Source: Cyclobacterium sp.
GTDB lineage: Bacteria > Bacteroidota > Bacteroidia > Cytophagales > Cyclobacteriaceae
Reading direction: 5' to 3'
Length of the DNA stretch: 53,470 nucleotides
Assembly (NCBI RefSeq): GCF_014762705.1
Contig: NZ_JABURL010000124.1
Location: forward strand, 1 to 53,470
Positions within the stretch are counted from its first letter, which is position 1. Each line of letters starts with the position of its first letter. Positions 1-8,406 of the stretch are shown piece by piece. The notes under the pieces are model-generated. The model was not told the origin of the DNA. It did no database searches and saw only the letters and a list, made by a program, of their open reading frames with translations. Both the position numbers and the translations under genes were made by a program.

Positions 1-62
1 ATAATATTTAAATAGTATTGTTTTCAACAAACTATTATTTAACACTATAAATTTAAAACGTT

Positions 63-383
63 ATGAAAAAGTTAATGTTGTCACTTGCCGCAATGAGCAT
101 ATTGGCTTTTGCAGGCATCAATGCCGAGACAGTGAAATCTGAAGATCAGGTATTGGTTCAGGAAACCACCAAAATCGATCCTGAAAGTCTTCCGGAAAAG
201 GTAAAAGAAGCCATCCAAAATGATGAGGCTGTAAAAGATCTCAAAATCAAAGAAGCCCATCAGGTCATGGAAGAAGCTTCAGTATTTTACCTGGTAAAAT
301 TCGAAGGCGATACTCCTGAAGGAGAAGTAGAGAAGAAGTATGATAACATGGGTAAAGAGGTGAAAGAAGAACCAGCTAAATAA
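63..383 (+). CDS. small secreted protein, unknown function
   Basis: A 106-residue protein with a clear N-terminal signal peptide (MKKLMLSLAAMSILAFAGINA, cut probably after the Ala-rich end) and a very charged mature part rich in Glu and Lys. The middle (ESLPEKVKEAIQ...) followed by a short segment containing FYLVKFEG and ending in KYDNMGKEV resembles the PepSY-like layout of small Bacteroidota periplasmic proteins, but this is only a shape match. The ATG at 63 is preceded by an A-rich leader. A strong terminator follows 40 bases after the stop, so it is probably a single-gene unit. No catalytic residues are recognisable. It is an export-type protein of unknown role. Confidence 0.75.
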   Translation: MKKLMLSLAAMSILAFAGINAETVKSEDQVLVQETTKIDPESLPEKVKEAIQNDEAVKDLKIKEAHQVMEEASVFYLVKFEGDTPEGEVEKKYDNMGKEVKEEPAK

Positions 384-421
384 GCTTAGAAACCCAATTT
401 TTGAAACAATTAACCAACTTA

Positions 422-453
422 AAGGCAATGGTCGCTGACCATTGCCTTTTTTG
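422..453 (+). terminator. rho-independent terminator after the small secreted protein
   Basis: Perfect 12-bp stem AAGGCAATGGTC / GACCATTGCCTT with a GCT loop, followed by a T6 run. It closes the transcript of the gene ending at 383. Confidence 0.85.
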
Positions 454-585
454 TTGGTACTTACTGAGGCATGGCTTAAAATTGACTTCATCGGATTTCT
501 AATGAATAGAAAATAAATTAAACCATCTTTTCAAAATAAAGAAATTCAAAAAAAAAATTATTTCAGAATATGCTGTAACAAGTGA

Positions 586-1266
586 TTAAATATCCTCATT
601 TAAAAGTAAGGCATGAGAATCATCAAACAGCCTGTCACTCGAAATACTATCAAGGGAGTCCAGCTTTTGATCAGGTGCCAAAACAGGTTGCCCATTCATG
701 GCTTGCAAATACAAAACTCCTTCAGTTTTGACTTTTCCTGGTATTAGCCGTTTGGAAAAAAACGAAGTAAATAGCCGGAGATGCCTGGCATGAACCCCAT
801 CATTTATTGATCTTGCAGACCATCTTTTTTCCAAAATCTGGTTATTTATAATTTTACCCCCAGGATTAATACATGGTATCAAAGTTTCCGTTAACTGCTG
901 AAAGGAAAAAATCCCAACCTCTGAAAAAGAAGTAAGCTTCTGCCATAGGGCGGTGGGGATACCGTTTTCCGGAATATTTGGTAAGAGGGAATTATTGAAC
1001 AAAATATCAAGTCCTCCAAATCTTTCCAGTATCAATTCTTTTATACTGCGGCAATAATCAGCACTTTGAATATCACCGATAAGGAGCTGGCAGGAACTGT
1101 TTACTTTTTCAATATTGTATTTGTTCCACTCACATCTCTCATCCAATTTCTGGGCACAAAGCAAAATACTGGCTCCCTGACCCGCCAATTCACTTGCCAA
1201 TTTTCCAGAAAACAGTGATTCTCCACGCGTTATTAGAATTACGGGGGAATTGTCTGTGACATTCAT
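586..1266 (-). CDS. SDR-family protein with degenerate active site
   Basis: A 226-residue protein with the layout of a short-chain dehydrogenase: an N-terminal beta strand and glycine turn (VILITRGESLFSGKLASELA), a GDIQSAD segment in the adenine-binding position, and DILFNNSL where SDRs have the NNAG motif. The usual TGxxxGIG is changed to TRGESLFSG, and the catalytic YxxxK is not visible; the corresponding stretch reads SINDGVHARHLRL. The fold is therefore likely kept while the dehydrogenase chemistry is doubtful. It stands alone: the next gene ends at 1448 beyond about 180 bases of AT-rich spacer. The start at 1266 is the only ATG that keeps the nucleotide-binding strand. It could be a structural paralogue or a decaying enzyme. 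Confidence 0.65.
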   Translation of the reverse strand: MNVTDNSPVILITRGESLFSGKLASELAGQGASILLCAQKLDERCEWNKYNIEKVNSSCQLLIGDIQSADYCRSIKELILERFGGLDILFNNSLLPNIPENGIPTALWQKLTSFSEVGIFSFQQLTETLIPCINPGGKIINNQILEKRWSARSINDGVHARHLRLFTSFFSKRLIPGKVKTEGVLYLQAMNGQPVLAPDQKLDSLDSISSDRLFDDSHALLLNEDI

Positions 1267-1447
1267 ATAGCAGTTCGATTGATTTACGCATCAATCAATG
1301 GCCAATATTGTACCAAAATAAAAATATTCTATAAAGTATTGATTATTAACTGCTTAAAAAAAGGTGATTTGGGATTTTTTGTGGCTAAATCCTTATGTTG
1401 ATGCAAAAAGGTAACAAAAGCTACCTGAAAGGGCTTGCATCAAAAAC

Positions 1448-2386
1448 TCAGGGTTGATTTTTGAAAATTCTATACTGATTTACAATTTCTTGATTTCCCA
1501 GACCCTGATGAACCAATAATTGATTTTTGAACCTTAAGTAGGGTGATTTATCACTCAATAATAGGGCTTCTCTGCCCGGGAAAGCCATGTTTTGCATGCT
1601 GTTTTCGGATCTCAAAATCCAACCCTGGTAGGAGGGAAGCTGCTCTGGTTCTCCCATAATTACCACTCCTGGATCATCCTGTTTTTCTGCTGTCACGTTG
1701 ATCCAGGGGCCTGCTTGAATAGCCATTTCCTCAGGGATGACCGGTCCATTTTCATCGTAAAAACCCACATTTTCGGCCAATTTGATTCTGGGCGAAAAGC
1801 CTCCATAGCCCTTTGGGTCTTCAGAACCACCCAATCTTACCTCGCTGACAAGTGGCTTTAGGGTAATATCAAAAATAAGCTTATAGGCACTGGAAGAAAT
1901 TCTTTGGTAGCTGATAACCACTGTTTCTTCAATAATATTTTTTTTAACTGAACCTGTCCCTTTCCATATTATTTTTGCCTCTAAGTTTGCGGCCCCATTG
2001 GGATGAGTGCTTGTTTTTACCCTTTTAACATCCCAGATGATGTTTTCACAAACCCAGGGGTCTGCAGTCCTTTGGTCTCTGACCCACAATTGGTGCCATG
2101 CCCAGAATATTCCACGGTGGTGCAAATGATCGGCAGGAAAATCCTCAGTCACCATTTCACCATTTGTATCGTAAAGTGGATGTACATAATTGGCTCTTGG
2201 ATATTTTCCATCGAGAGATTTGGTCACTGTTTGGTAAAAATAACGGGGCTTCCCATCGTCAAGCAACAGCCAGCCTTCATCCTGCTCTTCAAAAGTCAGG
2301 GTTTGGGCTTCAAGGTCCATTATGGATATGACCAGTATAGAAAGTGAAAACAGCACTTTCGAAAATGAAAACCAGGAGATTTGCAT
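1448..2386 (-). CDS. DUF6807 (PmoA-like) family secreted protein
   Basis: A 312-residue protein with an N-terminal signal peptide (hydrophobic VLFSLSILVISIMDLEAQ) followed by a beta-rich domain. The segment LDGKYPRANYVHPLYDTNGEMVTEDFPADHLHHRGIFWAWHQLWV is characteristic of the DUF6807 family, labelled methane oxygenase PmoA-like by databases although unrelated to methane oxidation. The HLHHRG motif near residues 86-91 is the most conserved feature. These proteins are common in Bacteroidota with broad polysaccharide or sugar catabolism, and a sugar-related role is usually assumed. It is preceded by a hairpin at 2453-2492 that separates it from the transketolase genes, so it probably has its own promoter. 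Confidence 0.8.
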   Translation of the reverse strand: MQISWFSFSKVLFSLSILVISIMDLEAQTLTFEEQDEGWLLLDDGKPRYFYQTVTKSLDGKYPRANYVHPLYDTNGEMVTEDFPADHLHHRGIFWAWHQLWVRDQRTADPWVCENIIWDVKRVKTSTHPNGAANLEAKIIWKGTGSVKKNIIEETVVISYQRISSSAYKLIFDITLKPLVSEVRLGGSEDPKGYGGFSPRIKLAENVGFYDENGPVIPEEMAIQAGPWINVTAEKQDDPGVVIMGEPEQLPSYQGWILRSENSMQNMAFPGREALLLSDKSPYLRFKNQLLVHQGLGNQEIVNQYRIFKNQP

Positions 2387-2452
2387 GCTATGTGGCTCAG
2401 GGAGTTTAGCTAAAAATAGTAGTTTACTTTATATTAACCTAATATCTGTTTC

Positions 2453-2492
2453 CATAAAAAAAGCGGAAAAAGTTCTCTCTTTCCGCTTTTTG
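2453..2492 (-). terminator. terminator downstream of the transketolase operon
   Basis: Inverted repeat AGCGGAAA / TTTCCGCT; on the minus strand the stem is followed by a T7 run. There is also a T5 run on the plus strand, so it may act in both directions. It lies between the end of the transketolase C half and the start of the DUF6807 gene. Confidence 0.75.
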
Positions 2493-2509
2493 TGTTAGGT
2501 AATTCTCTT

Positions 2510-3478
2510 TTATTTCCTTGAAATAGCTTTCTTTACCGCTTTTACAATGTTCTCGGCATTCAATCCATATTTTTCCAGCAGGTCCACAGGTTTTCCGGAT
2601 TCACCGAAGGAATCATCAACACCGACAAATTCCTGGGGAGCCGGATTGTTTCGGATCAGTGTTTGGGCAATACTATCACCCAATCCACCATTAAGCTGGT
2701 GCTCTTCAGCTGTCACTGCACAACCGGTTTTGGCAACGGAGGCGAGCACTGCTGCTGTGTCCAGAGGTTTGATGGTGTGGATGTTGATCAATTCCACGGA
2801 AATGCCTTCCTCTCTCAGCATGGCTTCAGCTACTACAGCTTCCCAGACCAGATGCCCGGTAGCAAAAAGGCTGACATCCTTTCCTTCAATCATTTTCCAG
2901 GCTTTGCCTATTTCAAATTTCTGGTCGGAAGGAGTAAAGATAGGCCAACTGGGCCTGCCAAAGCGCAGGTATACCGGACCCTCGTGGTCAGCTATGGCCA
3001 TGGTAGCCGCTTTGGTCTGATTATAATCGCAAGGGTTGATTACTGTCATATTGGGCAGCATCTTCATCATGCCTACATCCTCCAGAATCTGGTGTGTGGC
3101 ACCGTCTTCTCCAAGGGTAAGTCCCGCATGGGAGGCACAGATTTTCACATTTTTCTCTGAGTAGGCGATAGATTGCCGGATTTGGTCATAGACCCTACCT
3201 GTGGAAAAGTTGGCAAAGGTGCCGGTGAAAGGTATTTTTCCTCCTATGGTCATTCCTGCCGCCAGTCCCATCATGTTGGCTTCTGAAATTCCCACCTGAA
3301 AGAAACGCTCAGGGAATTCCTTTTGAAATGCGCCCATTTTTAGTGAGCCGATGAGGTCAGCGCAAAGGCCGACCACGTTTTTGTTTTTTCTACCCAATTC
3401 AAGAAATCCGTCTCCAAATCCCGAACGGGTATCTTTTTTTTCTGTGTAAGTATATTTGGTATCGAGTGTTTTTTCCAT
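2510..3478 (-). CDS. transketolase, C-terminal (pyrimidine-binding) subunit
   Basis: A 322-residue protein covering the pyrimidine-binding and C-terminal domains of transketolase (LGRKNKNVVGLCADLIGSLKMG, RFFQVGISEANMMGLAAGMTIGGKIPFTGTFANF, GEDGATHQILEDVGMMKMLPNM, VYLRFGR, TAEEHQLNGGLGDSIAQTL). The glutamate of GISEANM is the residue that activates thiamine diphosphate in the family. The N-terminal half is the gene 35 bases upstream, and the two together make one enzyme of the non-oxidative pentose phosphate pathway (or of a DXS-like reaction). Split transketolases of this type are usual in many Bacteroidota, archaea and Firmicutes. It is the last gene of its run, followed by a terminator. Confidence 0.93.
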   Translation of the reverse strand: MEKTLDTKYTYTEKKDTRSGFGDGFLELGRKNKNVVGLCADLIGSLKMGAFQKEFPERFFQVGISEANMMGLAAGMTIGGKIPFTGTFANFSTGRVYDQIRQSIAYSEKNVKICASHAGLTLGEDGATHQILEDVGMMKMLPNMTVINPCDYNQTKAATMAIADHEGPVYLRFGRPSWPIFTPSDQKFEIGKAWKMIEGKDVSLFATGHLVWEAVVAEAMLREEGISVELINIHTIKPLDTAAVLASVAKTGCAVTAEEHQLNGGLGDSIAQTLIRNNPAPQEFVGVDDSFGESGKPVDLLEKYGLNAENIVKAVKKAISRK

Positions 3479-3513
3479 TATTCAAACCATTTAAAGATCA
3501 AAATTGATCGCAT

Positions 3514-4365
3514 TTAATAATCCCCCAGTGTTTCTTCCAATTGGCCCAGGGCATTTTCCAATTGTTCGTCGTTTGGTGCCACTCCATGCCATTTGTGCGT
3601 GCCTACCATAAAATCCACTCCAAAACCCATGTCGGTGTGGAGCAGGTTCAGCACCGGTTTTCCTTTTCCCAGCAAGCTTTTGGCCTTTTCCAGGGACTGG
3701 ACCACGTCAGTGATTTCATTGCCATTTTTTGTAACGATGACCTCCCAGCCAAAGGCTTCCCATTTTGCCTTTAAATCCCGCAGGTTCATGATTTCTTTGG
3801 TAGGGCCATCGATCTGCTGACCGTTGACGTCTATGGAGGCGATTAAATTATCCACATTGTGGTGTGGGGCGCACATGGCAGCCTCCCAAATCTGTCCTTC
3901 CTGCTGTTCTCCATCACCCATAAGGGCATAGACGGTTTGCTTGTCCCCATTCATTTTTTTAGTCAGTGCTGCTCCAATGGCAACAGAAAGCCCCTGCCCA
4001 AGTGAGCCGGAAGCCACCCGGATGCCGGGAAGCCCCTCTTCAGTAGCCGGATGGCCCTGGAGCCTGCTATTGATTTTCCTGAAAGTTGCCAATTCTTTGG
4101 TATCAAAGTAACCACTCCTTGAAAGCACGCTATACCATACCGGGGAAATGTGGCCATTGGAAAGGAAAAAAAGATCTTCTCCTATCCCATCAGGATTGAA
4201 ATTTTTATTGTGCTTCATTTGGTCAAAATACAGGGCCACGAAAAATTCCGTACAGCCCAAAGAGGCTCCGGGATGGCCTGATTGACAGGCATGTACCATC
4301 CTTAAAATGTCTCTTCTTACCTGAGAGCAAATTGATTTTAATTGTTCTGTTGAATGTTTTTCCAT
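3514..4365 (-). CDS. transketolase, N-terminal (diphosphate-binding) subunit
   Basis: A 283-residue thiamine-diphosphate-binding half of a split transketolase. Recognisable segments are HACQSGHPGASLGCTEFFVALYF, LSNGHISPVWYSVL, GHPATEEGLPGIRVASGSLGQGLSVAIGAAL, and the cofactor-metal motif GDGEQQEGQIWEAA followed by NVDNLIASIDVNGQQIDG. All key motifs are intact. It lies 35 bases upstream of the C-terminal half and 10 bases downstream of the bcp-type peroxiredoxin, in one minus-strand run. The ATG at 4365 matches the family start. It transfers two-carbon ketol units between sugar phosphates in the cytoplasm together with its partner. Confidence 0.93.
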   Translation of the reverse strand: MEKHSTEQLKSICSQVRRDILRMVHACQSGHPGASLGCTEFFVALYFDQMKHNKNFNPDGIGEDLFFLSNGHISPVWYSVLSRSGYFDTKELATFRKINSRLQGHPATEEGLPGIRVASGSLGQGLSVAIGAALTKKMNGDKQTVYALMGDGEQQEGQIWEAAMCAPHHNVDNLIASIDVNGQQIDGPTKEIMNLRDLKAKWEAFGWEVIVTKNGNEITDVVQSLEKAKSLLGKGKPVLNLLHTDMGFGVDFMVGTHKWHGVAPNDEQLENALGQLEETLGDY

Positions 4366-4375
4366 TGATTTGGAA

Positions 4376-4825
4376 TTATTTAATAATTTGATTGGTGTGT
4401 TCTTTGGTCTTTACCTTTGAGATTATTTCTTCGATTATTCCTTTTTCATCTATGACAAAGGTAGTCCTGGCGGTACCCATGTACTTTCTGCCATACATGT
4501 TTTTTTCTACCCAGGTACCATACTTTTCATGGACGCTTTTATCCTCATCGGCAATCAGCGTAAATGGCAATTCATGCTTTTCTATAAATTTTTTGTGGGA
4601 TTTTCCGGAATCAGAACTGATGCCCAATACCACGTACCCTGCTTTTTGGAGGGCCTCATAATTATCTCTCAGGTTACAAGCCTGGGCGGTACAGCCGGGA
4701 GTATTGTCTTTGGGGTAAAAATACAATACCACCTTTTTGCCTTTAAAATCTGAAAGACTGATGGGGTTTCCATCCTGATCGATTGAATTAAAATCAGGTG
4801 CTGCCTGGCCTACTTCTAGTGACAT
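4376..4825 (-). CDS. bcp: thioredoxin-dependent thiol peroxidase (BCP/PrxQ family)
   Basis: A 149-residue peroxiredoxin of BCP type. The peroxidatic cysteine is in the motif NTPGCTAQACNLRDNYEAL, and a second cysteine five residues later fits the atypical two-Cys mechanism. VVLYFYPKD before it and GTARTTFVIDEKGIIEEII near the end are family hallmarks. It reduces hydroperoxides in the cytoplasm using thioredoxin. The gene is 10 bases upstream of the transketolase pair and 56 bases downstream of the M23 peptidase, so co-transcription is likely. Full length, no oddities. Confidence 0.94.
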   Translation of the reverse strand: MSLEVGQAAPDFNSIDQDGNPISLSDFKGKKVVLYFYPKDNTPGCTAQACNLRDNYEALQKAGYVVLGISSDSGKSHKKFIEKHELPFTLIADEDKSVHEKYGTWVEKNMYGRKYMGTARTTFVIDEKGIIEEIISKVKTKEHTNQIIK

Positions 4826-4881
4826 GATTTTCTTATTTATGGATTGGTGAATAGATTTGAGGCCTTAAATATCGTAATAAA

Positions 4882-6750
4882 TTAAATCTTTCCCCTATAA
4901 ATGGACTCGTTATTTGCCTGATCCCATACTTTTAAAACTACTTCTCCCTCAAGGGTCTTACCGGAAGGTGGATCAGACCATATCACCGCCTGTTTGTGTT
5001 CGTACCTCATCTGTATCCATTCCCCGGCTACACGAAGTTCAAAATCCCGAATTCCGGACAAACCATCCCTGATGACGAACCGCAATTGATTGCGGTTGAT
5101 CCGTATAGGACGAATGCCCGGAGGAACCGAATCTGTGACCAGCACAAATTTCCCGAAATTTCTGGTGGAAAAACGGATGCTATTGCCCTCCCAGTTGCCA
5201 CCCTGAAAATTTTTGTATCCATTGTCATACAACAGGTACATGTGTGTTTTGGATTTATCTCCCGGAAAGTCCGGCGCATGATAGGAGACGTTCATGCTGT
5301 TCCACAAGTATTCGTAAGGATCGTTGATAGCGATGCCCTGCAATGACTTCTCCTGTATGTCACTTGATCTAAGGTACAGGTCATTCAAAAGCGTTTCCTT
5401 ACCGAAAGTTATCGCCACCCGGCCATCAACATACCGGATTTCCTTGTTTGAGGGAATGACTGCATTTACCTCGGGAAAAAAAGTTTCGGTACAAACATCT
5501 ACTGAGTCTGGAACACCCAAACGCATGTCCCAAAGATAGGTCCTCTTATTTGTTCCCTCATAGGCATAGGGTATTTCCATGCTGTAGCCATGGATATAAA
5601 ATTTGGCCAGACTGCCATTTTCGGACTTTGGCGCATTGATGATCAGGTGGTTTTCATCATAGTCAAGGCTACTATTGCCGGAGGTATAATTGAAATTCCT
5701 CAGCAGGGTAGGGGCTTCTTCTCCGTAAAAATCAAGTACAAGGTCAGTTTCATTGCCATAGGCATCTTTCAGTTTTACCAGGATCTCTTTATTCTCTCCG
5801 GGTTTGGCACTTATGGCTCCGCTGAATGCTGAATCCGGCTCATAAAAATCAAATTGATTGTGTGGCTTTTTGTAAAGCCGGGTATAGCGGTTGCGGTAGG
5901 TATGGACCAGAATGAACCTGCCCAGGCGAAAATCCACTTCATTCACTTCCGATTTGAAGATCCGCTTTTCCTGATCATAAATTTCGTAAATGGGGAATCC
6001 ATTTTGGTTGTACATCTCATCCAACTGGTCATAGGCCAGAATTTCTATGCCTACTTTTCCGCTGATGTTGATGGTAGGAGGTACCCTGAAAGCCCCGCTG
6101 CTATAAACCAGGTAAAACTCCTGGCGGCGAAACATACCATTTACCCTGCTATCCTGATCCAAGGGAGTGATGGCTACCCTTCTGACTATAGGAGAGGTAG
6201 TATCCTTTATTTCAGAAAACCCAGCATGCAAAGGGTCTATGGCTCTGTTTAAGGAATCCCTGATTTCAAAATGCAAATGTGGCCCTCCGGAGCTGCCGGT
6301 GTTGCCGGATAAAGCGATGACATCTCCCTTTTTGACAGTAACTTCACCTGGTTCCGGGAAATATTCCAGTTCATTTTGCTCAGCTTCATAAATTTTGGAT
6401 TTCATGTAGCTGGCAATGGGTTCTTCGAATTCCCGGAGGTGTGCATAGACGGTGGAACTCCCATTGGGATGCTTGAGGTAAAGGACATTTCCATAGCCGA
6501 AGGAGGATATTTTAATGCGGGACAGGTATCCATCTGCAGCAGCATAGACGGGGAGGCCCTGTCTTCCTTCGGTTTTGATGTCCAGTCCGGTATGGAAGTG
6601 GTTGGGTCTTATTTCTGCCATATTACCTGCCAAAAAGTTTTGTTTTCCGGGTTTAATGGGAAAGAGGTAATAATCCTTCGCTGTCTGTGAAAGTAGCATT
6701 GGGATAAGCAGGAAAGCGAAAAGGAGATAAAGGGATTTATTTGACTTCAA
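4882..6750 (-). CDS. M23-family metallopeptidase (peptidoglycan endopeptidase), exported
   Basis: A protein of about 620 residues with a signal peptide (KSNKSLYLLFAFLLIPMLLSQ) and a LytM/M23 domain near the N terminus. The zinc ligands are visible: the His and Asp of NHFHTGLDIKT and the HxH of GPHLHFEIRD. The rest is a long beta-rich tail of about 430 residues with no recognised domain. The start chosen is the TTG at 6750, which places the basic stretch directly before the hydrophobic core and overlaps the upstream gene by 14 bases; an ATG at 6798 is possible but would overlap by 62 bases and give a long non-signal leader. It probably cleaves peptide cross-links in the cell wall from the periplasm. 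Confidence 0.85.
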   Translation of the reverse strand: MKSNKSLYLLFAFLLIPMLLSQTAKDYYLFPIKPGKQNFLAGNMAEIRPNHFHTGLDIKTEGRQGLPVYAAADGYLSRIKISSFGYGNVLYLKHPNGSSTVYAHLREFEEPIASYMKSKIYEAEQNELEYFPEPGEVTVKKGDVIALSGNTGSSGGPHLHFEIRDSLNRAIDPLHAGFSEIKDTTSPIVRRVAITPLDQDSRVNGMFRRQEFYLVYSSGAFRVPPTINISGKVGIEILAYDQLDEMYNQNGFPIYEIYDQEKRIFKSEVNEVDFRLGRFILVHTYRNRYTRLYKKPHNQFDFYEPDSAFSGAISAKPGENKEILVKLKDAYGNETDLVLDFYGEEAPTLLRNFNYTSGNSSLDYDENHLIINAPKSENGSLAKFYIHGYSMEIPYAYEGTNKRTYLWDMRLGVPDSVDVCTETFFPEVNAVIPSNKEIRYVDGRVAITFGKETLLNDLYLRSSDIQEKSLQGIAINDPYEYLWNSMNVSYHAPDFPGDKSKTHMYLLYDNGYKNFQGGNWEGNSIRFSTRNFGKFVLVTDSVPPGIRPIRINRNQLRFVIRDGLSGIRDFELRVAGEWIQMRYEHKQAVIWSDPPSGKTLEGEVVLKVWDQANNESIYRGKI

Positions 6751-7348
6751 AATCCAATAATTTTTCGTCTTCCAGATAGGCTTCCAGACGGTCTCCAATA
6801 TTTATTTTCCCAACTCCCGCAGGAGTGCCTGTGAAAATCAGGTCACCGGTTTTGAGGGTAAAAAACTGTGACACATAAGCGATGATCACATCAAAAGGGA
6901 AAAGCAAGAGGGAGGTATTTCCGGTTTGCCTGCGTTCACCGTTGATATCCAGGTGAAAATTGATGTTGTTCATTGCCGGGTATTTGGATACAGGCCGGAA
7001 TTCTCCCAGAGGTGCCGATCCATTGAAAGCCTTGGCGATTTCCCATGGCAAGCCTTTGGTTTTACATTTTTGCTGCAGGTCCCTGGCGGTGAAATCTATG
7101 CCAATACCTACCTCTTCAAAATATTTATGGGCAAACTCTTGCTGAATGTATTTGCCTTCTCTGCTGATTTTGAGGACCAGCTCTACTTCATGGTGGATAT
7201 TATCGGAGAATTCCGGATGGTAGAATGGCTCGTTGTTTTTCAGCAGGGCGGTATCCGGTTTCATAAATACTACCGGTTCATCAGGTCTTTCATTTTTCAA
7301 TTCCTGGATGTGTGCTGCATAATTTCGGCCAATGGCAATAATTTTCAT
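6737..7348 (-). CDS. fumarylacetoacetate hydrolase (FAH) family protein
   Basis: A 203-residue enzyme of the FAH family. Visible motifs are MKIIAIGRNYAAH at the start, VVFMKPDTALL, the metal-ligand pair in HHEVELVLKI, GIGIDFTARDLQ, and LKTGDLIFTGTPAGVG at the C end. Small proteins of this type act as acylpyruvate hydrolases or oxaloacetate decarboxylases; the substrate cannot be told from sequence. The start at 7348 gives the canonical MKIIAIGRNYAAH; a longer reading from 7390 adds an unlikely hydrophobic leader. Its stop overlaps the start of the M23 gene, so the two are probably translationally coupled, and it heads the minus-strand run down to 2510. Confidence 0.88.
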   Translation of the reverse strand: MKIIAIGRNYAAHIQELKNERPDEPVVFMKPDTALLKNNEPFYHPEFSDNIHHEVELVLKISREGKYIQQEFAHKYFEEVGIGIDFTARDLQQKCKTKGLPWEIAKAFNGSAPLGEFRPVSKYPAMNNINFHLDINGERRQTGNTSLLLFPFDVIIAYVSQFFTLKTGDLIFTGTPAGVGKINIGDRLEAYLEDEKLLDFEVK

Positions 7349-7517
7349 CTCAATGCTGTTAAAAGAAAGTGCAAAGAAAGGGATAATCAAATGATTTCAA
7401 AACCTACTTTATCTGATCGGTCTATCTGGTTACACCGGGAAGAGGTAGGTAGGCTGCTGGCTTAAAATGAATTAGGGAATAGGATCCAAAAAAATGCAGA
7501 TTTTTAGAGAATTCGTT

Positions 7518-7549
7518 TTGTTAAATTGGGGATTAATGGTTTATATTTG
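7518..7549 (+). promoter_or_regulatory. Bacteroidota-type promoter for tRNA-Ser
   Basis: TTG at 7518-7520 and TATATTTG at 7542-7549 with a 21-base spacer match the Bacteroidota sigma-ABfr consensus (TTG at -33, TAnnTTTG at -7). The tRNA gene begins about 50 bases downstream. Confidence 0.6.
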
Positions 7550-7600
7550 CATCAGTGTTAGGCGGAAGTGCCAATTTTGGTGTTTGATTCCACGTTAACC

Positions 7601-7689
7601 AGAGAGTTGGGTGAGTGGCTTAAACCAGCAGTTTGCTAAACTGTCGTACGTCTAATAGCGTACCGGGGGTTCGAATCCCCCACTCTCTA
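7601..7689 (+). tRNA. tRNA-Ser, anticodon GCU
   Basis: An 89-base class II tRNA. The acceptor strands AGAGAGT (7601-7607) and ACTCTCT (7682-7688) pair perfectly; the D stem is GGT/ACC; the anticodon stem GCAGT/ACTGT encloses the loop TTGCTAA with anticodon GCT; a long variable arm follows; the T stem GGGGG/CCCCC encloses TTCGAAT. CCA is not encoded. It reads AGC/AGU serine codons. tRNA-Ser genes are common integration targets, and an accessory block begins just downstream. Confidence 0.95.
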
Positions 7690-7695
7690 CGGATT

Positions 7696-7740
7696 AAAAC
7701 CTTAACTTATTGATTTTCAATTAGTTAAGGTTTTTATTTT
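7696..7740 (+). terminator. rho-independent terminator after tRNA-Ser
   Basis: Stem AAAACCTTAACT / AGTTAAGGTTTT with a loop of about 15 bases, ending in a T5 run and further T-rich sequence. Confidence 0.8.
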
Positions 7741-8105
7741 TGAATGGGGGGCTAAATGGGGGGACATTTAGCATAGGTTTTAACCAGGAGATATCCATAT
7801 TGATATTTAATTTATATTTGTTTCATAATAAACCGTCTTCCGAATATACATGTTTGTGTTTTTTAAAAGGTAAAAGTCTTTTTTCTCCCAATATCTTTTA
7901 ATACCCAATCCTTTGGCTTTTTCTTCGTTATAATAACAATTCAGTTTCTTGATTGATGACCCAAATAAATATGCAAGAAAAGGGTAGGAGGGGGTCATTA
8001 TAAAAGATTGATTACTAATTATTTGAAACAATATTTTCAACTAAAATACTTTTATTTCATTCGAAATTTGATTAAATTAAGGTGTCATTTTTAATCGTTG
8101 AAATC
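7741..8105. other. spacer with paired G6 tracts; no convincing gene
   Basis: Two G6 tracts (7745-7765) sit inside a GCTAAAT...ATTTAGC inverted repeat directly after the tRNA terminator. A 77-codon open frame on the minus strand (7807-8040) is very AT-rich and Lys/Tyr/Asn-rich with no family resemblance; I cannot support it as a gene. The rest is AT-rich spacer. Confidence 0.4.
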
Positions 8106-8336
8106 ATGAGATTCGTCATAAAACTTGTCCTCGTTTCTTTTATTGGTACTGTTGCCATGTTCGGCGCCCTGGGAAGCGACAACGAATGGCCGGGTCTGAT
8201 TGTTGCCATTACCGTTTGGGTTTGGTTTATCTATTCCCTTTCTAAACCGAAAACATATTCTTCGGATAGAAAGATCAGGGAGCTGGAGCGCCGAAATGAG
8301 GAACTCATGAGGAAACTGGAACAAAGAGGTCGCTGA
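8106..8336 (+). CDS. small membrane protein, paralogue of the gene at 11901
   Basis: A 76-residue protein with two hydrophobic segments (LVLVSFIGTVAMFGALG and GLIVAITVWVWFIYSL) separated by SDNEWP, then a charged tail with heptad-like spacing (IRELERRNEELMRKLEQ) that should form a short coiled coil on the cytoplasmic side. The ATG at 8106 is preferred because it gives the same start and length as the paralogue at 11901 (75 residues), with which it shares VS.I.T.A..G.LG..N.WPG.IVA. The family is not one I recognise. The two copies bracket the HTH-VapE-primase genes, suggesting they belong to the same element, perhaps as a membrane-associated accessory function. Confidence 0.65.
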   Translation: MRFVIKLVLVSFIGTVAMFGALGSDNEWPGLIVAITVWVWFIYSLSKPKTYSSDRKIRELERRNEELMRKLEQRGR

Positions 8337-8406
8337 TTAAAGGGAACGTTTAGTTTATTAATTTTTCACTTTCACAAAACCCAATTAGGCGAAAGTTTCC
8401 ACAAAA

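Noticed and set aside
7807-8040. 77-codon minus-strand open frame downstream of tRNA-Ser
   Set aside because: Very AT-rich, low-complexity Lys/Asn/Tyr composition, no start context and no family resemblance; not supportable as a gene.
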